A DNA stretch of 31,779 nt from positions 1 through 31,779 of IMG/VR virus record IMGVR_UViG_3300035670_000882; one strand, 5' to 3'. The notes under the pieces are model-generated. The model saw nothing but the letters and a program-made list of their open reading frames with translations, searched no databases and was not told the DNA's origin. The translations under genes and the position numbers were made by a program. This document shows positions 6,807 through 13,181 of the stretch, one piece after another. Source of the DNA: a virus. The stretch's first letter is position 1; every line of letters begins with the position of its first letter.

Positions 6807-7145
6807 TTATCTCCCCGTTTGTTTGATCAGTTCAGCCCACAGGTGGGCGGGCAGGACGGCGTACCACTGTCCCACCTCGGTGTGTCCACGTCGCTTCACG
6901 ATGACGACCCCGGTGTCGGCTTTGCCGTTGTGCATCTCGACAGCAAGTTCGGCGAGGTAGCCGGCGAGGTCGATCCGCTTTTCGTTCTTGACCTCGATCG
7001 TGACCCCTGGCAGACCGTCAATGTCGCCGCGATCATCAGTCCAACCGGCACGGACCCGCTCCGCGTGAATGAACCCGACGGAGCGGAGCCATTTGACAAC
7101 GGCGTTCTCGGCGGCGGTCCCTTTGCGTTTGGATGGGCTGGTCAC
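6807..7145 (-). CDS. Holliday junction resolvase-like PD-(D/E)XK nuclease
   Basis: 112 residues from GTG 7145, which overlaps the WhiB stop as GTGA. It starts with KRKGTAAENAVVKWL (E13), then DDRGDIDGLPG (D41) and VTIEVKNEKR (E51, K53). This E...GD...ExK pattern is that of archaeal-type Hjc and VRR-like resolvases. It probably cleaves branched DNA before packaging or during replication. A longer frame to 7454 passes antiphase through whiB and is rejected. Confidence 0.75.
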   Translation of the reverse strand: MTSPSKRKGTAAENAVVKWLRSVGFIHAERVRAGWTDDRGDIDGLPGVTIEVKNEKRIDLAGYLAELAVEMHNGKADTGVVIVKRRGHTEVGQWYAVLPAHLWAELIKQTGR

Positions 7146-7447
7146 TTCGGCCTCCTGGATCGGTGCCGATTGTACCCGTACACCTGCACGTCCCGTTCGG
7201 TGGGTGTCATGCCTCCCCAGATGCCGTCCCGTTCGTCGTTCGCAAACGCCATTTCCAAACACTGGCGGGCGACCGGACATTTCGCGCAGATTGCCTTGGC
7301 TTTCAAGGTTTGCTCCACGGTGATCTTTTCGGGGAAGAACAACGCCATGTTGCCTCGGCAGAGGGCGTCGTTTTGCCACACGGGTCGGCGCAGCTCGATG
7401 ACGTTGACTGGTTCGGACCAGTGGGAAGCCTGACGGTGACGATTCAC
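7142..7447 (-). CDS. whiB: WhiB-family iron-sulfur transcriptional regulator
   Basis: 101 residues from GTG 7447, overlapping the preceding stop as GTGA. The four cluster-binding cysteines are C30, C54, C57 and C63 (CxxC then five residues to the last), preceded by DALCRGN and FFPEK. The beta-turn DGIWGGMTPTER follows, then a short basic tail (RHRSRRPK). WhiB proteins bind a 4Fe-4S cluster and contact the principal sigma factor to alter promoter choice. Known phage copies can shut down host whiB2 or alter superinfection, but which role applies here is not visible. It sits ahead of the replication nucleases. Confidence 0.92.
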   Translation of the reverse strand: MNRHRQASHWSEPVNVIELRRPVWQNDALCRGNMALFFPEKITVEQTLKAKAICAKCPVARQCLEMAFANDERDGIWGGMTPTERDVQVYGYNRHRSRRPK

Positions 7448-7641
7448 GAGGCATCCTGAGACCTGACGGCGCGCATCATCAGTTCGTCGTAAGCGCGTTG
7501 ACCGTCGCAACGCATACAGCCATGTTCGCAGACCCCGGTGTGGCTGCGGTGCGGCATCCGAAGTTGCACCGCGATGGAGGCCAGTTCACGGTAGGCGTCG
7601 AGGAGCCGGTCGAGTTGTTCTTCCCACAGGTCACCGGCCAC
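7444..7641 (-). CDS. Small Cys/His-containing protein
   Basis: 65 residues from GTG 7641, with AAGGAG 7 bases upstream. It begins MAGDLWEEQLDRLLDAYREL, a helix, then HRSHTGVCEHGCMRCDGQRAY, whose CEHGCMRC may bind zinc or iron, then a closing helix. It overlaps the upstream gene by 11 bases and the whiB start as GTGA. No family is recognised. Confidence 0.55.
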   Translation of the reverse strand: MAGDLWEEQLDRLLDAYRELASIAVQLRMPHRSHTGVCEHGCMRCDGQRAYDELMMRAVRSQDAS

Positions 7642-7879
7642 GGCGATACTCCTTGATGTCGCGGCGGGTGACCCGCCGGTGGTGTTTCTTGGTGCGTCGA
7701 GGTTGCACCTCGGGTGCGCCAACGTTCCGCAGGATCCCGAAACCGAGGAGGGACACGATGATCCAGAAGATCGCCCATTGTGCGGGGGTGCCACCGTTGC
7801 GGGTTTCCTCACTGATCGCCATGAGGACCATGACACCGAGTATCGCGGTGTAGATCAGGGCTTTTTCCGTGGACCTCAT
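7631..7879 (-). CDS. Two-span membrane protein with basic tail
   Basis: 82 residues from ATG 7879, which overlaps the preceding stop as ATGA and has GGAG 8 bases upstream. Two hydrophobic segments (ALIYTAILGVMVLMAI and WAIFWIIVSLLGFGIL) are followed by a strongly basic tail (RRTKKHHRRVTRRDIKEYRR). The tail would face the cytoplasm and could contact nucleic acid or lipid. Function unknown. Confidence 0.6.
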   Translation of the reverse strand: MRSTEKALIYTAILGVMVLMAISEETRNGGTPAQWAIFWIIVSLLGFGILRNVGAPEVQPRRTKKHHRRVTRRDIKEYRRGR

Positions 7880-8127
7880 CGCTTTTTCTCCCACTTGATC
7901 ACGTTCTGGTAACGCACGACATGACCGGTGCGAACGATGACGTAGTCATCAAGATCATCATTGAATCGCCATTCGTGGACGACTCCGGCGCAGTTTCCTG
8001 CGTGTTCGTCCATTGCTGCGATGACCCACAGAGCGGCGTGCGTTTGACTTCCGCATCGTGCCCGTGCGACGGGTCGGTTGAGGTCGTAGTTGACCAGGAT
8101 GGCCTCGTACGGTTCGAGGTGCGTCAT
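7876..8127 (-). CDS. Hypothetical protein
   Basis: 83 residues beginning MTHLEPYEAILVNYDLNRPV, a mixed alpha/beta pattern ending in a basic WEKKR. ATG 8127 overlaps the upstream stop as ATGA. No family is recognised. Confidence 0.6.
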   Translation of the reverse strand: MTHLEPYEAILVNYDLNRPVARARCGSQTHAALWVIAAMDEHAGNCAGVVHEWRFNDDLDDYVIVRTGHVVRYQNVIKWEKKR

Positions 8128-8339
8128 GCCGTCACCGCCTTGTTCTGGCGGTGCCAGTTGGCAATGAGGACGGTCATCATGCGGGCGTAATAGCGACGGT
8201 TCTCGGTGTTGCCTATGCGATGCGCCTGACGCTGCAGTTCACGAATATTGCGGAGAACCTCGGACGGGTCCGACATGGGTTCGGTGACGGCGTTTGGGTT
8301 GCGGTGCTTGTCGAACCGCAGGGCGGAGGTGTTCATCAC
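8124..8339 (-). CDS. Small helical basic protein
   Basis: 71 residues. Either GTG 8339 (GTGA overlap) or ATG 8336 (TGATG overlap) could start it. A helical centre (DPSEVLRNIRELQRQAHRIG) is followed by a basic region (NRRYYARMMTVLIANWHRQN). No family is recognised. Confidence 0.55.
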   Translation of the reverse strand: MMNTSALRFDKHRNPNAVTEPMSDPSEVLRNIRELQRQAHRIGNTENRRYYARMMTVLIANWHRQNKAVTA

Positions 8340-8500
8340 TTGACCTCGCCGTAGATTTCGCGGTCAAGGACGGTGACGATGGACTGGCCTTCGGTGTCGC
8401 CGGTCTCGTCGCGGTGCATGAGGATCTGCGCCCGGAGGGGGTACTTGCCCCACTTGGCGAAGAATGCCCGGTCGTGGTCGGTGAGTTGGTACTTGTTCAT
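8336..8500 (-). CDS. Small protein, first gene after the early promoter
   Basis: 54 residues from ATG 8500 (MNKYQLTDHDRAFFAKWGKY). GGGAGGT lies about 7 bases upstream. An alternative start at 8554 would place coding sequence across the promoter and is rejected. It heads the operon running down to the primase. No family is recognised. Confidence 0.6.
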   Translation of the reverse strand: MNKYQLTDHDRAFFAKWGKYPLRAQILMHRDETGDTEGQSIVTVLDREIYGEVK

Positions 8501-8526
8501 TTGGTGACCTCCCTTGGTCACCCATG

Positions 8527-8554
8527 AAGGTACCCGATCCACCGCCGATGTCAA
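8527..8554 (-). promoter_or_regulatory. Sigma70-type promoter for the early operon
   Basis: On the minus strand a perfect -35 TTGACA (8554-8549) is followed after 16 bases by TACCTT (8532-8527), which fits the actinobacterial TANNNT -10. Expected transcription starts around 8520, giving a leader of about 20 bases before the GGGAGGT and ATG 8500. It lies in one of the few real intergenic gaps. Confidence 0.65.
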
Positions 8555-8565
8555 GCATTTTTTTG

Positions 8566-8582
8566 CCGTTGCGGGACAACGG
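8566..8582 (-). other. Perfect 6-bp dyad between Rpf-like gene and early promoter
   Basis: CCGTTG and CAACGG flank a 5-base loop just after the stop of the Rpf-like gene. On the transcript it is followed by a run of A, not U, so it is not a standard intrinsic terminator for the minus strand. It could be an operator, a Rho-linked end or an RNA-stabilising hairpin. Confidence 0.35.
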
Positions 8583-8584
8583 TT

Positions 8585-9238
8585 TCAGCGGAGCCGTGAG
8601 GCGGGGAACCGGGCATAGGCGTACCGGGGCACGTTCAGACGCACCTTCAGCTTGAACACCTGGTAGGTGATCCGGGGACGCGGGGTGGCTCGCTCATACC
8701 GGGTGGGGTTCAGGGTTCCGTACTTCGAGCCGTTGCGACGCATCTTTATGCAGCCCCAGCCCATCCAGCCTGTCGCGTTCTTCACATAATGCTTTTCGCG
8801 GACACGCATCGCCCGACCATCCCACCGCCGGAACTTCGCTTCCCACCCGAACATGGCGATCCGGTTCGCGACCACGATCTGCTGAAGCGGGGTGGCCTTG
8901 TCGGGGCGTGGGGCGAATTGTTCCCCGCCCCAGCGTTCCCAGGTGCCCATGCCCTGCTCGGGGAATTTGCGTTGCGTCATGACCCCCAATCCGCCGGCGT
9001 ATTTGCCGGGGTTCTCCCAATCTTGGCGGGTTTCACAATGGGCGACCTGTTCCCAGAATTTGACGGGTGGGGCACCGTGGGCGCGTTGCCACCGAAACTC
9101 CGGCCATGCGGGGTCGGTGCGGGCGATCACCACACCGGAGATCGTGAAGTCCTCGACGGGTGGTGGTTGTTCTGCGACGGTTGCGACGGGGTAGAGGGTG
9201 GACAGGGCAATAGCAAGTGTGAGGGTGCGTTTCAGCAA
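8585..9238 (-). CDS. Secreted Rpf/transglycosylase-like cell-wall enzyme
   Basis: 217 residues from TTG 9238, with GGAGG 5-6 bases upstream. Residues 1-22 look like a signal peptide (basic start, hydrophobic core, ALA-like site near TVAEQ). Residues of about 60-130 match the resuscitation-promoting-factor fold: FWEQVAHCETRQDW (probable catalytic E69), then GGLGVMTQRKF, TWERWGGEQFAP, the ATPLQQIVVANRIA helix and TGWMGWGCI. The enzyme would cut glycan strands of peptidoglycan outside the membrane. It is separate from the M15 endolysin, so it may assist lysis, release or spread of infection. The 60-residue basic C-terminal part is not recognised. Confidence 0.75.
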   Translation of the reverse strand: MLKRTLTLAIALSTLYPVATVAEQPPPVEDFTISGVVIARTDPAWPEFRWQRAHGAPPVKFWEQVAHCETRQDWENPGKYAGGLGVMTQRKFPEQGMGTWERWGGEQFAPRPDKATPLQQIVVANRIAMFGWEAKFRRWDGRAMRVREKHYVKNATGWMGWGCIKMRRNGSKYGTLNPTRYERATPRPRITYQVFKLKVRLNVPRYAYARFPASRLR

Positions 9239-9265
9239 GGGTGCCTCCAGTGTCGGCGAACAGGG

Positions 9266-9568
9266 TCAGACACTGCGCCGGTGGCGTTCAGTGTCGATCA
9301 TGGCGAGACAGCCGAGGTATCCGGCTGCGTCAACCAACGAATCTTGGTGGAGTGTCTCCAGGTTCAGGTTGTGTCCCAGTCGGGACAACTTGACTGACAC
9401 CATGAACAGTACGCCCTGCTCGGCGGTCAACTCCACACCGGTGATGGCACGGAAGATGTCCACGGTGCGGGTGTAGTCGTCCAGCGGGTGACCGTAGGTG
9501 TCGTTGCGGTCGTTGGTGATCAGCCGGTGCGCTTCGAGAAGCATTTCAGCTCCGGTGACCGGCTTCAC
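9266..9568 (-). CDS. DUF6378-like phage protein
   Basis: 100 residues. The pattern of AHRLITNDRNDTYGHPLDDY, then ELTAEQGVLFMVSVKLSRL and DSLVDAAGYLGCLAMID is that of a widespread phage domain (DUF6378), distantly MazG-like in helical layout. The biochemical role is unproven; nucleotide-pool housekeeping is a guess by analogy. GTG 9568 overlaps the preceding stop as GTGA. Confidence 0.7.
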   Translation of the reverse strand: MKPVTGAEMLLEAHRLITNDRNDTYGHPLDDYTRTVDIFRAITGVELTAEQGVLFMVSVKLSRLGHNLNLETLHQDSLVDAAGYLGCLAMIDTERHRRSV

Positions 9569-9756
9569 TTGGACCTCGGGTTGAAGGGTATGACCGTGGC
9601 CCCAGAAGAAGGGGAGGCCACCGGGGCCACGGCCCGCTCAACACCCGACACCCCCGTCGCTGGGTTCACCTGGGTGGAGCAGAAATGTGTCGGGTGCAGA
9701 TACAACCCGACGTTCAGAAATACTACTTGACAGTTGACACACCGAACAAACGGCAT
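9565..9756 (-). CDS. Small zinc-ribbon-like protein
   Basis: 63 residues from ATG 9756, with AAAGGGGAT a few bases upstream; a GTG at 9771 is a weaker alternative. MPFVRCVNCQVVFLNV carries a CxxC, and HPTHFC supplies further ligands, as in a small zinc ribbon. The C-terminal half is low-complexity Ala/Pro/Ser. Function unknown. Confidence 0.55.
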   Translation of the reverse strand: MPFVRCVNCQVVFLNVGLYLHPTHFCSTQVNPATGVSGVERAVAPVASPSSGATVIPFNPRSK

Positions 9757-9789
9757 CCCATCCCCTTTCACTTGTGATTGATGTGGACC

Positions 9790-10074
9790 CTACCCGTTGT
9801 CGGTGGCAGGCTCAAATCGTTGCGCGATCACCTGAACGCGGCGCACCATCGCCGCCGGAATATGAAACGGGTGAATGCCGTCGCCGTCGCTGATCGTCTG
9901 CCACACGGTGACATGACCGGCTTTGCCGCCGGGTTGGTCGGCGGGGACCAAGAACCCGGTGGTGTAGATCATCATTTCGCCGTCGTCGTCGTAGTCCTCG
10001 AGCGTGTGCCACCCGGTGTTGCCGCAATGCGCGTCCGCCCACTGCACACACACCAAAGGGTACTCGTAGTTCAT
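9790..10074 (-). CDS. Hypothetical protein, beta-rich
   Basis: 94 residues beginning MNYEYPLVCVQWADAHCG. The spacing of WADAHCG, TLEDYDDDGEMMIYTTGFLV and HVTVWQTISDGDGIHPFHIP resembles small conserved actinophage hypotheticals, but no function is known. ATG 10074 overlaps the upstream stop as ATGA. Confidence 0.6.
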   Translation of the reverse strand: MNYEYPLVCVQWADAHCGNTGWHTLEDYDDDGEMMIYTTGFLVPADQPGGKAGHVTVWQTISDGDGIHPFHIPAAMVRRVQVIAQRFEPATDNG

Positions 10075-10325
10075 TGTTCGTCTCCGTCGATGACGTATTT
10101 CGTGTCAACCCATGAGTCAACCAGGTCGGCTTGGACTGCGTTGACCATGCCGATCAGCACCCACGGGGCGGAGTCTCCGTCGTGGAGGACGTGGAGGGCG
10201 TGTTTGCCGTCTGGGGTCAACCCGGAAATGATAACGATTCCGGCGGTCGGCACGATGTTCGGCCACAGCTCCAACCCGGCCTTCGGCATCAGGTCGTTCG
10301 GGGAGATCGGCTGATATTCCCTCAC
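10071..10325 (-). CDS. Hypothetical protein
   Basis: 84 residues from GTG 10325, which overlaps the phosphoesterase stop as GTGA. It begins MREYQPISPNDLMPKAGLEL and has alternating beta strands (VIISGLTPDGKHALHVLHDG). Frames extending to 10529 lie antiphase to the phosphoesterase and are not coding. No family is recognised. Confidence 0.6.
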   Translation of the reverse strand: MREYQPISPNDLMPKAGLELWPNIVPTAGIVIISGLTPDGKHALHVLHDGDSAPWVLIGMVNAVQADLVDSWVDTKYVIDGDEQ

Positions 10326-11482
10326 TGGTCCGCCCGGTAGTGTTTGCCGTGCCACATCGCCCACCCGTTGTGGATGGCGATCTGTTCGTAGACGAAGTCG
10401 CCGGTGTCCGGGTTGTGGGGGATGACCGCCAAACCTTGCTGCCAATCCTCGTGGCGTACGAGGGGTCGTCCGTCGAGGTCGATGCCGCCTTTGGTGGAGG
10501 GGACGGCTCCGTCGATGCGGGCGAGGCATCCGGGGGTGGCGGCGAGGATGGTGCGCGGCCCGTCGTGATCTTCGCGGGTGCGTTCAGCCCATTCGCGGCG
10601 ATGAATATGACCGTAAATCACTGAGGTCTTTTCGGTGTTGAGGTATTTGTGGGCGGTGGAGCCACCGGAGGCAACTTTGTCGCCGTGGATGACACGCAAC
10701 CGTTCGGTGATCCAGACGGAGCCGGCGGGGTAACCGGGAACGTAGGTGATCCGGTGATCGTCGAATCGGCACAGGTAGGGGACGGAGAGAACGGGCCAGG
10801 AGTCGGGGGTGTTGCCTCGGCGGAGACCGAAGGCGGCTTTGGCGTTGTCAAGGATGTAGTTCGGCAAGCGTTCTTCGTGGTTGCCGGCGAGCCAGTGGAT
10901 GTCGGCGTTGGGGGCGGCTTGGCGGAGCTGCGCCGCGAGGAGGGTGGCCCGGTCGATCGTCGCCTGCGTCGTCAGGGCGTAGGCGGGGGACAGACGGTAT
11001 TTGCCGAACTCGGGGAGGTCCAGGTTGTCGCCGACGAGGACCACCTTCGTCGGGTTGGCGGCCTTGACGATCTTGAGGGCCACGGCGATCGCTGCTTCGT
11101 CGTGAGTGGCCTCCAGATCGCCTGTAACGCCCCGAAAGTACCCAATCTGCATATCCGGCAGGACGACAGCGTTCGGCCACTCAGAACGGCTTACAACGGC
11201 ACTGGGAGGGGTTGTGCGGTGGATCGGCCCCGGCTGGACCACAGGCCACTCCGGACCGGATTCCCACGATGGGGAGAACTGGATCGCGGTCAGGTCGTGG
11301 ACTTCAGCCTCACCCTCATCGTTCTTTGTGAGGGACTGGTACAGCGATACCCGTTGGACCCTGCCGATTTCGTCCAGGTCGATGCCGTTCCGCTCGAGCA
11401 TCTCGGCGATCCGCCCCAACGCCTCCCTGCGCCCCTGGGTGGTTTGGGCGGAGGTGGCGGCGATGTCGTCAGCGAGGCTCAC
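10322..11482 (-). CDS. Calcineurin-like metallophosphoesterase
   Basis: 386 residues from GTG 11482. The metallophosphatase motifs are in order: VLPDMQIG (D110, Q112), VLVGDNLD (G151-D155), LAGNHEER (N201, H202, E203), VIHGDK (H266) and YGHIHRREW (H292, H294). Motif I is DxQ rather than the classical DxH, a variant common in phage members. The first 90 residues are helical (RREALGRIAEMLERNG) and may bind DNA or protein. Likely a di-metal nuclease or phosphatase of the replication region. It overlaps the preceding gene by 14 bases and the next as GTGA. Confidence 0.85.
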   Translation of the reverse strand: MSLADDIAATSAQTTQGRREALGRIAEMLERNGIDLDEIGRVQRVSLYQSLTKNDEGEAEVHDLTAIQFSPSWESGPEWPVVQPGPIHRTTPPSAVVSRSEWPNAVVLPDMQIGYFRGVTGDLEATHDEAAIAVALKIVKAANPTKVVLVGDNLDLPEFGKYRLSPAYALTTQATIDRATLLAAQLRQAAPNADIHWLAGNHEERLPNYILDNAKAAFGLRRGNTPDSWPVLSVPYLCRFDDHRITYVPGYPAGSVWITERLRVIHGDKVASGGSTAHKYLNTEKTSVIYGHIHRREWAERTREDHDGPRTILAATPGCLARIDGAVPSTKGGIDLDGRPLVRHEDWQQGLAVIPHNPDTGDFVYEQIAIHNGWAMWHGKHYRADQ

Positions 11483-11705
11483 AGTTGCACAGCCTACGCC
11501 GGTGCCGTGACACCGCTTCCGGTCTCACAACGAAACCCCTAGCGGTCAACACTTTTGCGATCACCGTCCCTTGAATATCAGGGCGGTCCAACGCCACGAT
11601 CAGCTCCGCACGATCCTTCGCATCCAGTTTGTCCAATGTGAGTCCGACGGTGCAGTGCGGCCCTTTCCGGACATGGCTGTTCTCAATGTCGTCTAGTAGT
11701 CCCAC
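11469..11705 (-). CDS. Small putative DNA-binding protein
   Basis: 78 residues from GTG 11705, chosen for the GGGGAGG six bases upstream (GTG 11732 is the longer alternative). The C-terminal half (DRPDIQGTVIAKVLTARGF, then VVRPEAVSRHRRRLCNC) looks like a helix-turn-helix with a basic recognition helix. It is the first gene after the tail/fibre block and lies just downstream of a perfect dyad at 11730-11746, so it may be a regulator acting at this boundary. Confidence 0.55.
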   Translation of the reverse strand: MGLLDDIENSHVRKGPHCTVGLTLDKLDAKDRAELIVALDRPDIQGTVIAKVLTARGFVVRPEAVSRHRRRLCNCEPR

Positions 11706-11729
11706 GGTTCCTCCCCCGATCCGGTTGTC

Positions 11730-11746
11730 CACAGGCTAACCCTGTG
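11730..11746 (-). promoter_or_regulatory. Perfect inverted repeat at the late/early boundary
   Basis: CACAGG and CCTGTG separated by 5 bases, inside the 50-base gap between the fibre block and the small DNA-binding gene. With no U-run it is more likely an operator or processing hairpin than a terminator. No convincing -35/-10 pair was found here. Confidence 0.35.
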
Positions 11747-11755
11747 AGTAACAGG

Positions 11756-12043
11756 TCAGCCCTCGAACGGCTCCGGCTCCGGTGACGGCGGCGGATCAGA
11801 AGGTGCCCCGAGGCCGTCAGGATAGGTGGCGGCGATGTCGTCGGCGACCCACGCGCGCCAGTCGTCATCGGCCACCTCGACAACGCTGGTGTACGCCGTG
11901 GTCCACTGGGCGGCCTCGTCGATTTCGCCCGTGGCAGCGTTACGGCCCGGATGGGGGATGCCCAACCCGACACAAACCATGTGATGCCACGCGGTAAACG
12001 CCGACAAAGTTGCCCATGAGTACCACATCAGAGGGTCGCCCAT
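11756..12043 (-). CDS. Hypothetical protein after the fibre genes
   Basis: 95 residues from ATG 12043, or 90 from ATG 12028, which gives a TGATG overlap with the lectin-domain gene. It begins MGDPLMWYSWATLSAFTAWH, has a PHPGRNAATGEI segment and a Pro/Glu-rich end (SDPPPSPEPEPFEG). Its pattern recalls small proteins that follow tail-fibre genes in phage genomes; a chaperone or accessory tip role is possible but unproven. Confidence 0.6.
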   Translation of the reverse strand: MGDPLMWYSWATLSAFTAWHHMVCVGLGIPHPGRNAATGEIDEAAQWTTAYTSVVEVADDDWRAWVADDIAATYPDGLGAPSDPPPSPEPEPFEG

Positions 12044-12816
12044 TTCTGTTGCAAATAACCGGTGACAAGGTTCCGCTCGTTATCAGACAGCGACCGACCG
12101 TAAATGACGATTTCTGCGATGAACCCATTCAAGACTTCACCGTTTGTGACGTGGGAACCGACCAAAAACGGTGTGCTGTTGGGATATGTAACTGTTGCAC
12201 CAGCAGCGTCGCTGTTGAAACTGGTGTTGTTCCAGGAGTTGCCAAGGCCGGTGTCGAGGACGAAGCATCGTGCGCGGGTTGTTGGTATTGGGCCGAACCC
12301 TGCAATATCGGTGCCGTCAATACGGGTCGAAAAGATATTTGTGCTGCCATGAAACACAACCCAACGCCAAAATGGGGTGGTATGCGTCAATGCATGGCTA
12401 ACACCACAAATGGTTCGACCTGCGCTACCTGAACGTGCAACCGCAAAAACGGTCAAAGTGCCTAGCTGTAGCGCACCGTTGCTGGTACGCAGATTGTCGT
12501 TTGACCCATCAAACGAGATGACATTCAACCCATTCTGAGTTGTGCTGCCCGTCGTCGGCTGGTTGGCCGCAACACCCTGTGTGACGTGCCGAGCGTTGCC
12601 TGACTTGTCATCCCACTGGCTCACGGCAGCAGGAGAACCTGACGACGTAATAGTCGAGGTGTCAGAAGCATCCAACCAAAGTTCCAAATCGAGCAAATCA
12701 CTAGGTTGGAAATCGCGCAACATGACATTCAGGGCACCGCCCGGTTCGGTGTCCTTAGGGTCAGGCACCCAAGTGTTCACCTGATTCGCCGTGCGGGTCC
12801 GGTTGCCGTACCGCAT
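12028..12816 (-). CDS. LamG / concanavalin-like lectin domain protein (tail tip, receptor-binding candidate)
   Basis: 262 residues. After about 40 residues comes a complete LamG-type jelly roll: LELWLDASDTSTIT, AVSQWDDKSGNARHVTQ, ISFDGSNDNLRT, LTVFAVARSG, then near the end GFIAEIVIYGRSLSDNERN and YLQQKW. Such domains bind carbohydrate on phage tips and cell surfaces. It sits with the fibre genes, so adhesion to host glycans is the natural inference. By eye this gene is distinctly less GC-rich than its neighbours, as expected for an exchangeable receptor-binding module. ATG 12816 overlaps the previous stop as TAATG. Confidence 0.75.
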   Translation of the reverse strand: MRYGNRTRTANQVNTWVPDPKDTEPGGALNVMLRDFQPSDLLDLELWLDASDTSTITSSGSPAAVSQWDDKSGNARHVTQGVAANQPTTGSTTQNGLNVISFDGSNDNLRTSNGALQLGTLTVFAVARSGSAGRTICGVSHALTHTTPFWRWVVFHGSTNIFSTRIDGTDIAGFGPIPTTRARCFVLDTGLGNSWNNTSFNSDAAGATVTYPNSTPFLVGSHVTNGEVLNGFIAEIVIYGRSLSDNERNLVTGYLQQKWATL

Positions 12817-13175
12817 TAGGCGATCCGGTTGACGTACCCGTGGACCGTCACCACGTTCGCTGAGGCGCAGAACGCGGTCACCACCAGCGGGGTCGCGTTG
12901 CCTTTGATGAGCAAACCGGGGGCGACAAGGGTGAGGCCGGATTCGGCGGGGATCGTCAGCTCGATCAAGTCATCCGGAGAGGAGGTGCCGCCCCACTCGA
13001 TCGTCAACTTCCGCGCGGTGGTGTCGGTGTTCGTGGCGTACAGCCAGATTTCGTCGATCGTCGTGGCGGTTGCGGACCCGGTGTGGATCGTCGTGCCCGG
13101 TGTGCCGGTGGCGGCAACCTTGATGGCGCGACCGTCGGTGGACCCGGAAAGAACCAATTTGGAGAATGCAGCCAT
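12816..13175 (-). CDS. Small beta-rich structural protein
   Basis: 119 residues of alternating strands (IDEIWLYATNTDTTARKLTI, LIELTIPAESGLTLVAPGLL). This is typical of small virion decoration or tail-tip proteins found next to fibre genes. AGGT lies upstream of ATG 13175. Location in the virion is inferred from context. Confidence 0.6.
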   Translation of the reverse strand: MAAFSKLVLSGSTDGRAIKVAATGTPGTTIHTGSATATTIDEIWLYATNTDTTARKLTIEWGGTSSPDDLIELTIPAESGLTLVAPGLLIKGNATPLVVTAFCASANVVTVHGYVNRIA

Positions 13176-13181
13176 AAGAAC

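Noticed and set aside
8566-8582. Intrinsic terminator for the Rpf-like gene
   Set aside because: On the minus-strand transcript the stem is followed by an A-run rather than U, so only a dyad is claimed.
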